13,389 bases of DNA from Gammaproteobacteria bacterium (GTDB taxonomy: Bacteria > Pseudomonadota > Gammaproteobacteria > Steroidobacterales > Steroidobacteraceae): contig JAFAVO010000241.1 of NCBI GenBank assembly GCA_019242385.1, positions 1 through 13,389 on the forward strand. The letters run 5' to 3'. Position numbers and translations under genes: made by a program. This document shows, in pieces, positions 1-6,513 of the stretch (within the stretch, counting starts at the first letter, position 1; the number at the start of each line of letters is the position of its first letter). The notes beneath the pieces are model-generated. The model searched no databases and was not told the origin of the DNA. It saw only the letters and a program-made list of their open reading frames with translations.

Positions 1-201
1 CTCGCCGCGGGCGATTCGGCGCGACTGTCGGACGGGCGCACCTTGCGCGTGGTGGACGCTGCGATCCACGCCGACGGCCGCTGCGAGTTTCTTGCAGTGA
101 CGCCTCTGGACCCGGGAGACTCCGGTTCCGAGCACGAGGAGGCGAGCGGCCGCGAGCTCGGCGCAGTCCCTCTGCCGTTGCCATACGCGCTACCGCGGTG
201 A
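1..201 (+). CDS. ygfZ: YgfZ-type folate-binding / Fe-S cluster repair protein, C-terminal end only
   Basis: The window opens inside this gene and shows its last 66 codons, ending in TGA at 199-201. YgfZ proteins are aminomethyltransferase-like, folate-binding proteins that help maintain Fe-S enzymes such as MiaB. The visible part fits the small C-terminal domain. A stretch around residues 10-35 ends in HADGRCEFLAV, the kind of beta-rich tail seen in the family, and the last residues, PLPLPYALPR, closely resemble the PLPYSLEE ending I remember for E. coli YgfZ. In E. coli ygfZ also lies within several kilobases of recJ-prfB-lysS, so the context agrees. The gene converges on lysS with only 3 bp between the two stop codons and no room for a conventional terminator. 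The catalytic or folate-binding part is outside the window, so the identification rests on the tail motif and neighbourhood. Confidence 0.7.
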   Translation, partial: LAAGDSARLSDGRTLRVVDAAIHADGRCEFLAVTPLDPGDSGSEHEEASGRELGAVPLPLPYALPR

Positions 202-204
202 GCG

Positions 205-1743
205 TCAGCTCTCGGGGCGCAGCTGCGGGAAAGCGATCACGTCGCGAATGGACGCGCTATCGGTGAAGAACATCACCAGTCTGTCAATGCCGACCCCCAG
301 CCCAGCCGTCGGAGGCAGTCCGTACTCGAGCGCCCGCACGTAATCGGCGTCGAAACGCATCGCCTCCGGGTCGCCATGCTCCTTGCGCGCAGCCTGAGCG
401 AGGAAGCGCTCTGCCTGCTCCTCCGGATCGTTGAGCTCGGAGAAGCCGTTGGCGATCTCACGCCCGGCGAGAAAGAACTCGAAGCGATCGGCGGTGAACG
501 GGTCGGCATCATTTGGCCTGGAGAGCGGCGAGACCTCGACCGGATAAGCGTAGACGAAGGTCGGATCGAGTAGCGCACTCTCGGCGGTCTTCTCGAAGAG
601 CTCGATCTGGAGCTTGCCGGCACCATCGTCCGGCTCGTGGCGGATGCCGAGCTGCTCGCAGCGCTTGCGCAGGTAGGTGAGATCGCGCAGCGAGAGCGGA
701 TCGATGCCGGGGTTGTGCTCGATGATGGCCTGCTCGACCGTGACCCGCCGGAAGGGCTTGCTCAGGTCGTAGGGCCGGCCCTGGTAGGTCAGCTGCTGAG
801 TCCCGTAAAGCGTCTCGGCGAGACCGCGGGTCGCCTTCTCTATCCAGTCCATGAGGTCGCGATAGTCGGCGTAGGCGAGGTAGGCCTCGAGCATCGTGAA
901 CTCAGGATTGTGCTGCGTCGACACGCCCTCGTTGCGGAAGTTACGGTTGATCTCGTACACCCGCTCGAGCCCGCCGACGATCAGCCGCTTCAGATACAGC
1001 TCGGGTGCGATGCGCAGGTACATGTCCAGGCCGAGCGCGTTGTGATGCGTCTTGAAGGGCCGCGCCACCGCTCCGCCGGGTATCGGCTGCATCATCGGGG
1101 TCTCGACCTCGAGAAAATCGAGCGCATCGAGAAAATCGCGCAGGTAGCGCACGATGCGGCTGCGGGTGCGGAACACCTGCCGCGTCGGCTCGCTCACGAT
1201 CAGGTCGACGTAACGCTGGCGGTAGCGCGTCTCGGTGTCGGCGAGACCGTGCCACTTATCCGGCAGCGGCCGCAGCGATTTCACCAGCAGCACGAGTCCG
1301 TCCACCCGCACCGACAGCTCCCCCGCCTTGGTGCGGAACAACGCACCGGAGGCGCCGATGATGTCGCCGATGTCCCAGTTCTTGAAGCTCTGGTAGCCGG
1401 CGCCGAGTGTCTCCTGCTGCAGGTACAGCTGTATCTGCCCGGTGCGGTCACCGATCTTGGCAAAGCTCGCCTTGCCCATCACGCGGCGCAGCAGCAGCCG
1501 CCCGCCGACCTGCACGCGCGTCGGATTGGCTTCGAGCCACTCGGCGCTGCGCTCGCCGAAGGAGGCGTGCAGCTGGCCGGCGAGCGCATCGCGGCGGAAG
1601 TCGTTGGGGTATGCCGGGCCCGATTCGCGCAGCGCGGCGAGCTTGGCGCGCCGCTCGGCGATCAGCCGGTTCTCATCGCCATTGCCGGGATCGTCACCGG
1701 CTGCGCCGCCACGCCCGCCCTGGTCTTGCTTGGTGCCGCTCAA
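205..1743 (-). CDS. lysS: Lysyl-tRNA synthetase, class II
   Basis: LysS charges tRNA-Lys with lysine in the cytoplasm. The 512-residue product has the family's usual length and is collinear with E. coli LysS. Its N-terminal OB-fold anticodon-binding domain (about residues 75-165) contains GKASFAKIGD. The class II catalytic core follows: motif 1 near residues 205-230 (FLEVETPMMQPIPGG), motif 2 near 261-285 (RVYEINRNFRNEG, NPEFTMLE) and motif 3 near 478-493 (PTAGLGVGIDRLVMFF). The start is a TTG whose last two bases belong to the TGA stop of prfB (TTGA), with no ATG or GTG in frame until well inside the OB fold. Translation is therefore probably coupled to prfB. The first 25 residues are Gly- and Asp-rich and unconserved. 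The gene is last in the rpfE-like-recJ-prfB-lysS series and runs into the convergent ygfZ. Confidence 0.96.
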   Translation of the reverse strand: MSGTKQDQGGRGGAAGDDPGNGDENRLIAERRAKLAALRESGPAYPNDFRRDALAGQLHASFGERSAEWLEANPTRVQVGGRLLLRRVMGKASFAKIGDRTGQIQLYLQQETLGAGYQSFKNWDIGDIIGASGALFRTKAGELSVRVDGLVLLVKSLRPLPDKWHGLADTETRYRQRYVDLIVSEPTRQVFRTRSRIVRYLRDFLDALDFLEVETPMMQPIPGGAVARPFKTHHNALGLDMYLRIAPELYLKRLIVGGLERVYEINRNFRNEGVSTQHNPEFTMLEAYLAYADYRDLMDWIEKATRGLAETLYGTQQLTYQGRPYDLSKPFRRVTVEQAIIEHNPGIDPLSLRDLTYLRKRCEQLGIRHEPDDGAGKLQIELFEKTAESALLDPTFVYAYPVEVSPLSRPNDADPFTADRFEFFLAGREIANGFSELNDPEEQAERFLAQAARKEHGDPEAMRFDADYVRALEYGLPPTAGLGVGIDRLVMFFTDSASIRDVIAFPQLRPES

Positions 1744-2835
1744 ATGCCCGCCTTCAGCGAAGCCTCGAGGAAGGGGTCCAGATCTCCATCGAGCACCGCG
1801 GTGGTGTTGCCGATCTCTACTCCGGTGCGCAGGTCCTTGATGCGCGACTGATCGAGGACGTAGGAGCGGATCTGATTGCCCCAGCTGACGTCCGACTTCG
1901 ACTCCTCCAACACGCGCGCGGCGGCGTTGCGCTTGTTGACCTCCAGCTCGTAGAGCTTCGCGCGCAGCATCTTCATCGCGGTCGAGCGATTCTTGTGCTG
2001 GCTGCGCTCGTTCTGACAGGCGACCACGATGCCGGTCGGCAGGTGCGTGAGGCGCACGGCCGATTCGGTCTTGTTGACGTGCTGGCCACCGGCACCGGAG
2101 GAGCGGTACACGTCCATCTTGATGTCCGCGGGGTTGACCTCGATCTCGATGTCCTCATCGACCTCCGGCGAGACGAACACCGAGGCGAAAGAGGTATGGC
2201 GGCGGTTGCCGGAATCGAACGGCGACTTGCGCACGAGGCGGTGCACGCCGGTCTCGGTGCGCAGCCAGCCGTACGCGTACTCGCCCTGGACCTCGATGGT
2301 GGCACTCTTGATGCCAGCAACCTCACCGGGACTGGAATCGATCACCTCGCAACTGAAGCCGTGCGCAGCGCCCCAGCGCAGGTACATGCGCAGCAGCATC
2401 TGCGCCCAGTCCTGAGCTTCGGTGCCGCCGGCGCCCGCCTGGATGTCGAGAAAGGCGTTGTGTGCGTCCATCTCGCCGCGGAACATGCGCTTGAGCTCGA
2501 GATGCCGCACCTCGAGCTCGAGCCGCTGCGTGTCCTGCTCGATGTCGCGCGCCGCCGCCTCGTCGCCTTCGCTGGCGGCGAGCTCGAGCAGCTCGCCCGC
2601 GTCCCCGATTCCCTTGGTCGTGCGGTCGATATCGGCAACCTCGGCGCTCAGGCGCGCGCGTTCTCGGCCGAGCTCCTGCGCGCGGGCGGGATTCGACCAC
2701 ACCGCCGGATCCTCCAGCTCGCGTGCCACCTCCTCGAGGCGCTCCTGCTTGCGGTCGTACTCAAAGAAACCCCCGAAGCGCGTTGATGCGTTCCGCAAGG
2801 TCCTTGAGCTGGCGTCTGAGCTGATTGGCTTCCAT
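1740..2835 (-). CDS. prfB: Peptide chain release factor 2, with programmed +1 frameshift
   Basis: RF2 releases peptides at UGA and UAA codons. The open frame that carries most of the protein lacks a sensible start. The true start is the ATG at 2835, which opens a 24-codon frame (MEANQLRRQL...LRGFL) ending at an in-frame TGA at 2763-2761. A +1 slip at CTT-TGA-G joins it to EYDRKQERLEE and gives 364 residues, against 365 in E. coli. The shift site has the classic layout: a G-run acting as internal Shine-Dalgarno (2774-2770), 3 nt, CTT, then TGA. The stop-recognition tripeptide SPF is at residues 204-206 and the catalytic GGQ at 249-251. The residue at the position of E. coli K-12 Thr246 is Ser. 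The gene lies 59 bp downstream of recJ, and its stop overlaps the lysS start. Efficiency of slippage should fall as RF2 accumulates, which is the known autoregulation. Confidence 0.96.
2760..2774 (-). promoter_or_regulatory. prfB programmed +1 frameshift signal
   Basis: Read on the - strand, this site is GGGGG TTT CTT TGA G. The G-run (2774-2770) can pair with the anti-Shine-Dalgarno of 16S rRNA 3 nt before the slippery CTT (2766-2764). The UGA at 2763-2761 is the codon RF2 itself reads, and the +1 codon is GAG (2762-2760). Element order and spacing match the well-studied E. coli site (AGGGGGUAUCUUUGAC), with GAG replacing GAC. RF2 shortage slows termination at the UGA and allows the slip. 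Confidence 0.93.
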
Positions 2836-2894
2836 GGATTTTCCCGAGGCGGCGGGCGCCGACCGCGTCGGATGCTAGCATCGCGCCGCGGGCT
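2836..2894 (-). other. recJ-prfB spacer with short dyad
   Basis: The 59 bp between the recJ stop and the prfB start hold a perfect 12-bp palindrome, GATGCTAGCATC (2871-2882). It is flanked on either side by CCGCG (2863-2867) and CGCGG (2887-2891), so an RNA could form a two-part hairpin with a CTAG loop and an internal loop. No U-run follows, so this is not a typical intrinsic terminator. It could be an RNA-processing or attenuation site, or simply chance in GC-rich DNA. No strong promoter is visible, and prfB is likely transcribed through from recJ. Confidence 0.35.
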
Positions 2895-4640
2895 TTAGCG
2901 AGCCGCGCCCGCTGGCGCAGCCGCGGGCAGCAGGTGGTCGATCAGCAGCTGCAGACGTCGCTCGCCCTGGTACTCGTTCACTTCCAGACGGTACACCAGC
3001 TGCCACTCGCCCTCCGGGGGCGCGAACGACACACCCTCGGCGAGGTGATTGAAGGCGATCGCATCGAAGCTGCGCCCACTGCGCGGTACCTCGACCCACA
3101 TTTTCACATGGCGGTCGCCGATGATCCGTGCGTTGCGGACGCTGAAGAGCCCATCGAAGCTCGGCTCGGGAAACGCCTGGCCCCAGGGGCCGCCGGCGCG
3201 CAGCGCTTCCGCCGTCGGCAGCGCGATCTCCGCGACCGAGAGCTCGCCGTCGGTCTCCACCACGTCGCGGGCACCCGCCGCGGGCAGCGCACGCGCCACC
3301 TCTGCGTCGAAGGCGCGGGCGAACTCATCGAGACGCGCACGCTCGAGCGTCAACCCCGCGGCCATGGCGTGCCCACCGAAGCGCTGAATGAGCCCAGGAT
3401 GGCGTGCGGCGATCGAATCGAGCACGTCGCGGATGTGGATACCCGCGATGGAGCGCGCCGAGCCGCGCAGCGTCGCCGCGTCGGCAGCCGCGAAGGCGAT
3501 CACCGGCCGGCGCACGCGCTCCTTCACACGGCTCGCGACCAGGCCCACCACGCCCTGGTGCCAGCTCTCATCGAAGAGACATACGCCGCTGCGCTGCACC
3601 GCGCTCGCGACCGGACCCTCGAGCACCCGCACGGCGGCGAGCGCCTCCTGCTGCATGCGTGCCTCGATGGCGCGACGCTCCTCATTGAGCGCATCGAGCC
3701 GCGCGGCGAGCGCGGCGGCACTGCGCTCGTCATCGGCCAGCAGGCACTGCACGCCGATGGTCATGTCATCGATGCGTCCCGCGGCATTGAGCCGCGGGGC
3801 GACCGCGAAGGCGAGATCGGCGGCGGTCAGATCGGCCGGCGGCCGCGCGGCGAGCGCGAGCAGCGCGCGGATGCCCGGTACGCAACGTCCGGCGCGGATG
3901 CGCCGCAAGCCCTGGGCGATCAGCACCCGGTTGTTGGCATCGAGCGGCACGACATCGGCCACCGTGCCGAGCGCCACGAGGTCCAGAAGCTCGGCGACCC
4001 CGGGGGCGGAGGGGCTGGCGAGCCCATCGCGCTCGAGCGCGCGGCGCACTGCAGCCATGACGTAGAAGGCGACGCCGACGCCGGCGAGCGAGCGGCTGGC
4101 GAAGCGGCTGCCGGCAAGATTGGGGTTGACGATCACGTTGGCGTCCGGCAGAAGGCTACCGGGCAGGTGATGATCGGTGATCAGCACATCGATGCCGCGC
4201 TCGCGCGCGGCAGCCACGCCCGCATTGCTGGAGATGCCGTTGTCGACAGTGATGATGAGCGAAGGCGCGCGTGCCGCGGCCAGCGCGACGATCTCGGGGG
4301 TGAGGCCGTAGCCGAATTCGAAGCGGTTCGGTACGAGGAAATCGACGCCCGCAAATCCGCAGGCACGCAGCGCCCGCACCACCAGCGCGCAGCTGGTCGC
4401 ACCATCGGCGTCGAAGTCCCCGATCACGAGCACACGCCGGCCACGGTGCCTGCACATCAGCTCCGCGGCCGCGGGGATGCCCTCGAGCGTGCCGACGGGA
4501 AGCAATTGCACGAGCGAGTGATCGAGCTCGGTTTGCGAGCGCACCCCGCGCGCCGCGTAGACCCGCGCGAGCACCGGATGGAGCCCGGCTCCGAGGGCGA
4601 GCGTCGCCTCGCGCGCCCGGCGCACGATGCGCACGTTCAC
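2895..4640 (-). CDS. recJ: Single-stranded-DNA-specific 5'-3' exonuclease RecJ
   Basis: RecJ degrades single-stranded DNA 5' to 3' in RecF-pathway recombination, base excision and mismatch repair. With the GTG start at 4640 the product has 581 residues (E. coli 577). The DHH-family metal motifs are present: DFDADG at 75-80, VDNG at 132-135 and TDHH at 155-158. A DHHA1 domain follows, with SARSIAGIHIRDVLD and QRFGGHAMAAGL, and then the C-terminal OB domain ending in LLIDHLLPA. The frame stays open upstream to 4712, but that extension lies inside the preceding gene. The GTG at 4640 overlaps that gene's TGA stop as GTGA, a typical coupling junction, and places the start where the family begins. 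The gene stops with TAA 59 bp before prfB. This is the recJ-prfB-lysS order of E. coli and xanthomonads. Confidence 0.95.
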   Translation of the reverse strand: MNVRIVRRAREATLALGAGLHPVLARVYAARGVRSQTELDHSLVQLLPVGTLEGIPAAAELMCRHRGRRVLVIGDFDADGATSCALVVRALRACGFAGVDFLVPNRFEFGYGLTPEIVALAAARAPSLIITVDNGISSNAGVAAARERGIDVLITDHHLPGSLLPDANVIVNPNLAGSRFASRSLAGVGVAFYVMAAVRRALERDGLASPSAPGVAELLDLVALGTVADVVPLDANNRVLIAQGLRRIRAGRCVPGIRALLALAARPPADLTAADLAFAVAPRLNAAGRIDDMTIGVQCLLADDERSAAALAARLDALNEERRAIEARMQQEALAAVRVLEGPVASAVQRSGVCLFDESWHQGVVGLVASRVKERVRRPVIAFAAADAATLRGSARSIAGIHIRDVLDSIAARHPGLIQRFGGHAMAAGLTLERARLDEFARAFDAEVARALPAAGARDVVETDGELSVAEIALPTAEALRAGGPWGQAFPEPSFDGLFSVRNARIIGDRHVKMWVEVPRSGRSFDAIAFNHLAEGVSFAPPEGEWQLVYRLEVNEYQGERRLQLLIDHLLPAAAPAGAAR

Positions 4641-5662
4641 ACGAAGCCCGCCAGGCCGCGGCGCGGCCGACGCCAGAATCTGCGCAGGCTGGCGCGCTGT
4701 ATGCGCACGCACACATCGTTGACGATGAGACTCAGCCGCTCGAGCGTACCGCGGCGCAGGGCGGCGAGCGCCGGCGAGACGAGCCGCTCATCGATGCGGC
4801 GCAGTGCATCGGCCGTGGTGTCCGAATCCTCGCGCAACTCCCCTCCCAGCTCCACCAGCAACACTCCTGCCTGCACGCCGGCCGCGAGCAGCTCCTCCAG
4901 CCGCTGCGGCGCGCTCTGCACCGCCGAGCCCTGAAGCCGCCACAGCCCCTCGAGCCACGCATCCCGTCCGCAGGCGAGCGGCAGCCTCCGCGCCGGCTCA
5001 GGCGCGGGGCACACTATCCGTCCGCTCGCTCCCCAGGGCCACAGGGCGCTCACCGGCGCAGCGCCGCGCTGCCGGCGTGCCTCATTGAGCGGCAGAGCGT
5101 GCAGCCACATCTCGATCTCCCCGAGCAGGCGGCGCAGCGGCACCGCAGCAGGTCCCGCGGGCATCAGCTCATCGAGCTCGCAGCCGGCGTAGCGTGCGGG
5201 CTCGGGCGTCGCCAGCGGCGCGATTCCCGGAGTGTCGAGCAGGAATTCCCCCGATGGCAAGGGCAGGAGGGCGCAGGCGGAGGCGGGGAAGCTGCGCGCG
5301 AACTCGGCGCTGAGCTGCGCCTGTTCCGCCTCGGTCAGGCGCAGCAGTCCACGCTGGTCGAGGAAGACCCCGCGCAGGTGTGCGCGCAGATGCAGCGGTG
5401 TCGCGATCCAGCGCGCCGCGGGCTGCTCACCGTCAACGGACTCCGCAACGCGCGCCGTCCGCAGTCCTGCGGCCGCGATACACACAGGTGCGACGCCCTC
5501 GAGATCCATCCGTCCTGCGCTGTGCAGCAGCTGCTCGCGCCAGCCGCGCGGCAGCCGCGCGTGCCGGCCGAAGCGCGCGAGTTGCTCGAAGCCCGGCAGA
5601 TCCGGCAGCGCGGCCGCGGAACCGCGCAGCTCACGCGGCAGATACAGATCCTGGACCACCAT
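4637..5662 (-). CDS. RpfE-like / phosphoglycerate mutase-like protein of unknown function
   Basis: This gene lies directly upstream of recJ. A protein in the same position in xanthomonads and related groups is annotated as regulatory protein RpfE or as a cofactor-independent phosphoglycerate mutase-like protein. From the ATG at 5662 it has 341 residues with no signal peptide or membrane segment. The most family-like stretch is residues 186-211: WLHALPLNEARR followed by PVSALWPWG, the N-x-x-R-x-x-x-G-x-x-P-x-x-x-L-W-x-W-G pattern I associate with this group. I see no metal-binding motifs of an active alkaline-phosphatase-superfamily enzyme, so catalysis should not be assumed. The frame is open to a GTG at 5707, but that start would overlap the divergent Mth938 gene; the ATG gives MVVQDLYLP, a more typical beginning. 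Translation is coupled to recJ through GTGA. Naming is by motif and position only. Confidence 0.75.
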   Translation of the reverse strand: MVVQDLYLPRELRGSAAALPDLPGFEQLARFGRHARLPRGWREQLLHSAGRMDLEGVAPVCIAAAGLRTARVAESVDGEQPAARWIATPLHLRAHLRGVFLDQRGLLRLTEAEQAQLSAEFARSFPASACALLPLPSGEFLLDTPGIAPLATPEPARYAGCELDELMPAGPAAVPLRRLLGEIEMWLHALPLNEARRQRGAAPVSALWPWGASGRIVCPAPEPARRLPLACGRDAWLEGLWRLQGSAVQSAPQRLEELLAAGVQAGVLLVELGGELREDSDTTADALRRIDERLVSPALAALRRGTLERLSLIVNDVCVRIQRASLRRFWRRPRRGLAGFV

Positions 5663-5696
5663 GACGAGATCGCGCACCGGCGTTATCGTATCGGAG

Positions 5697-6068
5697 GTGA
5701 AGTTCACCCTCGAACCGCCCTCGGGCGCGAATCTGATCCGCAGCTATTCCGACACCGAGCTGCGCATCGGCGAGCAGCGCGTGCAGCGCAGTTGCCTGGT
5801 GACGGCCGAGCGGCTCATCACGGACTGGGCGCCGGCGAGCTTCGCTGAGCTCGCGCCGCCTCACCTCGATGCAATCTTCGCGCTCGCCCCCGAGCTGGTG
5901 GTGCTTGGCACGGGTCCGGTTCAGCGTTTCCCACCGGCCGCGGTGCGTGCCGAGTTCACCCGGCGCGGCCTCGGGCTCGAGGTGATGCAGCTCGGTGCGG
6001 CCTGTCGCACCTTCAACGTGCTCGTGCAGGAGGAGCGGCGGGTGCTCGCCGCGTTGTTCTTACGCTGA
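5697..6068 (+). CDS. Mth938-like domain protein (DUF498 family)
   Basis: A 123-residue soluble protein with the hallmarks of the Mth938/DUF498 family (COG3737), related to the mitochondrial complex I assembly factor NDUFAF3. It shows VTAERLITDW (residues 35-44), VLGTGPVQRFPP (69-80) and AACRTFNVL (101-109), collinear with the whole small domain. The bacterial function is not established. The chosen start, GTG at 5697, gives VKFTLEPPSG, matching the MKF-type beginning of homologues. Its GGAG (5693-5696) abuts the start codon, closer than usual, so an upstream ATG at 5661 (MTRSRTG...) remains possible but has no visible ribosome site. The gene is divergent from the rpfE-like gene, with 34 bp or less between starts, and is followed by a long non-coding gap. 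Confidence 0.85.
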   Translation: MKFTLEPPSGANLIRSYSDTELRIGEQRVQRSCLVTAERLITDWAPASFAELAPPHLDAIFALAPELVVLGTGPVQRFPPAAVRAEFTRRGLGLEVMQLGAACRTFNVLVQEERRVLAALFLR

Positions 6069-6092
6069 GGTGTTGGGATCGGCGCCGGGATG

Positions 6093-6117
6093 CTGCCGGT
6101 GCGAGGATGACCGGCAG
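6093..6117 (+). other. Small hairpin after the Mth938 stop
   Basis: CTGCCGGT (6093-6100) can pair with ACCGGCAG (6110-6117) across a 9-nt loop, 24 bp after the Mth938 stop codon. No T-run follows, so it is not a standard intrinsic terminator. ACCGGCAG is also the start of the left arm of the larger inverted repeat, so forming this hairpin would compete with forming the large one. Confidence 0.4.
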
Positions 6118-6259
6118 AAGACACAAGGGGAGGGTCAACCAACCAAACAATCATTCGAAGCTGACAGACTCGAACAATTGCACTGTTCTTTTTCTTGTTT
6201 GAACGTTATTGCTCTTGTTGCGACGTCCCTCCTCCCTGTGTCTTCTGCCGGTTACCCTC
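6103..6259. repeat. Inverted-repeat element of about 157 bp with AT-rich centre (MITE-like or rod-shaped RNA)
   Basis: The arms 6103-6125 and 6237-6259 are inverted copies over 23 positions. The inner 16 (ACCGGCAGAAGACACA) are perfect, and the outer seven contain one G-T wobble and one mismatch. Pairing continues inward imperfectly through a purine-rich run (6126-6136 against 6226-6236). In the AT-rich centre an apical stem, TCGAACAA (6170-6177) with TTGTTTGA (6195-6202), could close the top. Overall this is a rod-like fold about 157 nt long if transcribed from either strand. I see no target-site duplication and no transposase. A non-autonomous mobile element (MITE), an intergenic repeat family or a structured non-coding RNA all fit. 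The repeat itself is directly visible; its nature is open. Confidence 0.7.
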
Positions 6260-6309
6260 CGCGTGTCGTCGATAGGAGACAGGGGCTGCATGTTAAACGC
6301 GTCGTAGAA

Positions 6310-6360
6310 GGCGGCGCAACTCATTTGAGCTCGCAGAGGCCTGCATGCGCCCGCGCCGCC
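6310..6360. other. GC-rich stem-loop
   Basis: GGCGGCGC (6310-6317) and GCGCCGCC (6353-6360) form a perfect 8-bp stem. Within the loop, GCAG (6333-6336) and CTGC (6341-6344) can form a small inner hairpin, and CTCATTTGAG is a short palindrome. Such stems arise readily by chance at this GC content; it is listed because the gap has no coding explanation. Confidence 0.3.
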
Positions 6361-6392
6361 GCTGGGATCCTCTGGGTGATTACCTGTAGCTG

Positions 6393-6422
6393 GGGGCAGG
6401 CGCACCGGAGTGCGCCCGACCC
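6393..6422. other. Strong hairpin downstream of pcm
   Basis: GGCGCAC (6399-6405), a CGGA loop and GTGCGCC (6410-6416) form a perfect 7-bp stem. Pairing extends outward to GGG (6393-6395) and CCC (6420-6422) with two single mismatches. It lies about 90 nt beyond the pcm stop codon on the - strand. No U-run follows on either strand, so it could be a 3'-end stabilising structure or a factor-dependent termination region for the surE-pcm transcript rather than an intrinsic terminator. Confidence 0.4.
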
Positions 6423-6513
6423 AAGTTAGAATGGATATAAACCTCGTCGGCTCAGATAGTTACAATGTTTTTTAGATCGCGTTTACGACTCTTGCGGGAG
6501 CTCGGCGGCGGCC

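Larger units (their letters stand above)
6069..6513. other. 445-bp gap without a convincing gene, rich in secondary structure
   Basis: The gap lies between the 3' ends of the Mth938 gene (+) and pcm (-). It holds a small hairpin near the Mth938 stop, an inverted-repeat element at 6103-6259 with an AT-rich centre, a GC-rich stem at 6310-6317/6353-6360 and a strong hairpin at 6393-6422. No tRNA, 6S RNA, tmRNA or other RNA family that I know is recognisable. Open frames inside it are short and lack ribosome sites. The base composition of its central part differs visibly from the surrounding GC-rich genes. Confidence 0.6.

Noticed and set aside
637..1851. Long + strand open frame of about 400 codons opposite lysS
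   Set aside because: It is antisense to clearly conserved lysS, has low-complexity His/Gln/Arg/Ala-rich content and no recognisable domain. Long antisense frames are expected at this GC content.
1407..2786. A 459-codon + strand open frame opposite prfB
   Set aside because: It is antisense to RF2 with its SPF and GGQ motifs; the product is compositionally biased and unrecognisable.
2895..4712. Longer RecJ form starting at 4712
   Set aside because: The extra 24 residues lie within the preceding gene; the GTG at 4640 in a GTGA overlap matches the family's start and length.
2934..4934. A 666-codon + strand open frame opposite recJ
   Set aside because: It covers recJ, whose motifs are unambiguous, and its own translation is rich in Arg, Gly, His and Asp without family motifs. 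It is a GC-rich antisense shadow.
6103..6259. 6S RNA (ssrS) as identity of the rod-like element
   Set aside because: The size and rod shape are suggestive, but I find none of the conserved 6S sequence blocks and the apical stem is too short. Only a covariance-model search could settle it.
6151..6405. Short - strand frame in the gap after pcm (84 codons, containing MSCAAFYDAFNMQ)
   Set aside because: It runs through the inverted-repeat arm, has no clear ribosome site and matches no family I know. Chance is more likely, although a small protein cannot be fully excluded.
6431..6475. A 14-codon + strand frame starting MDINLVGSDS
   Set aside because: It has no ribosome site and lies in an AT-rich patch where short frames occur freely.
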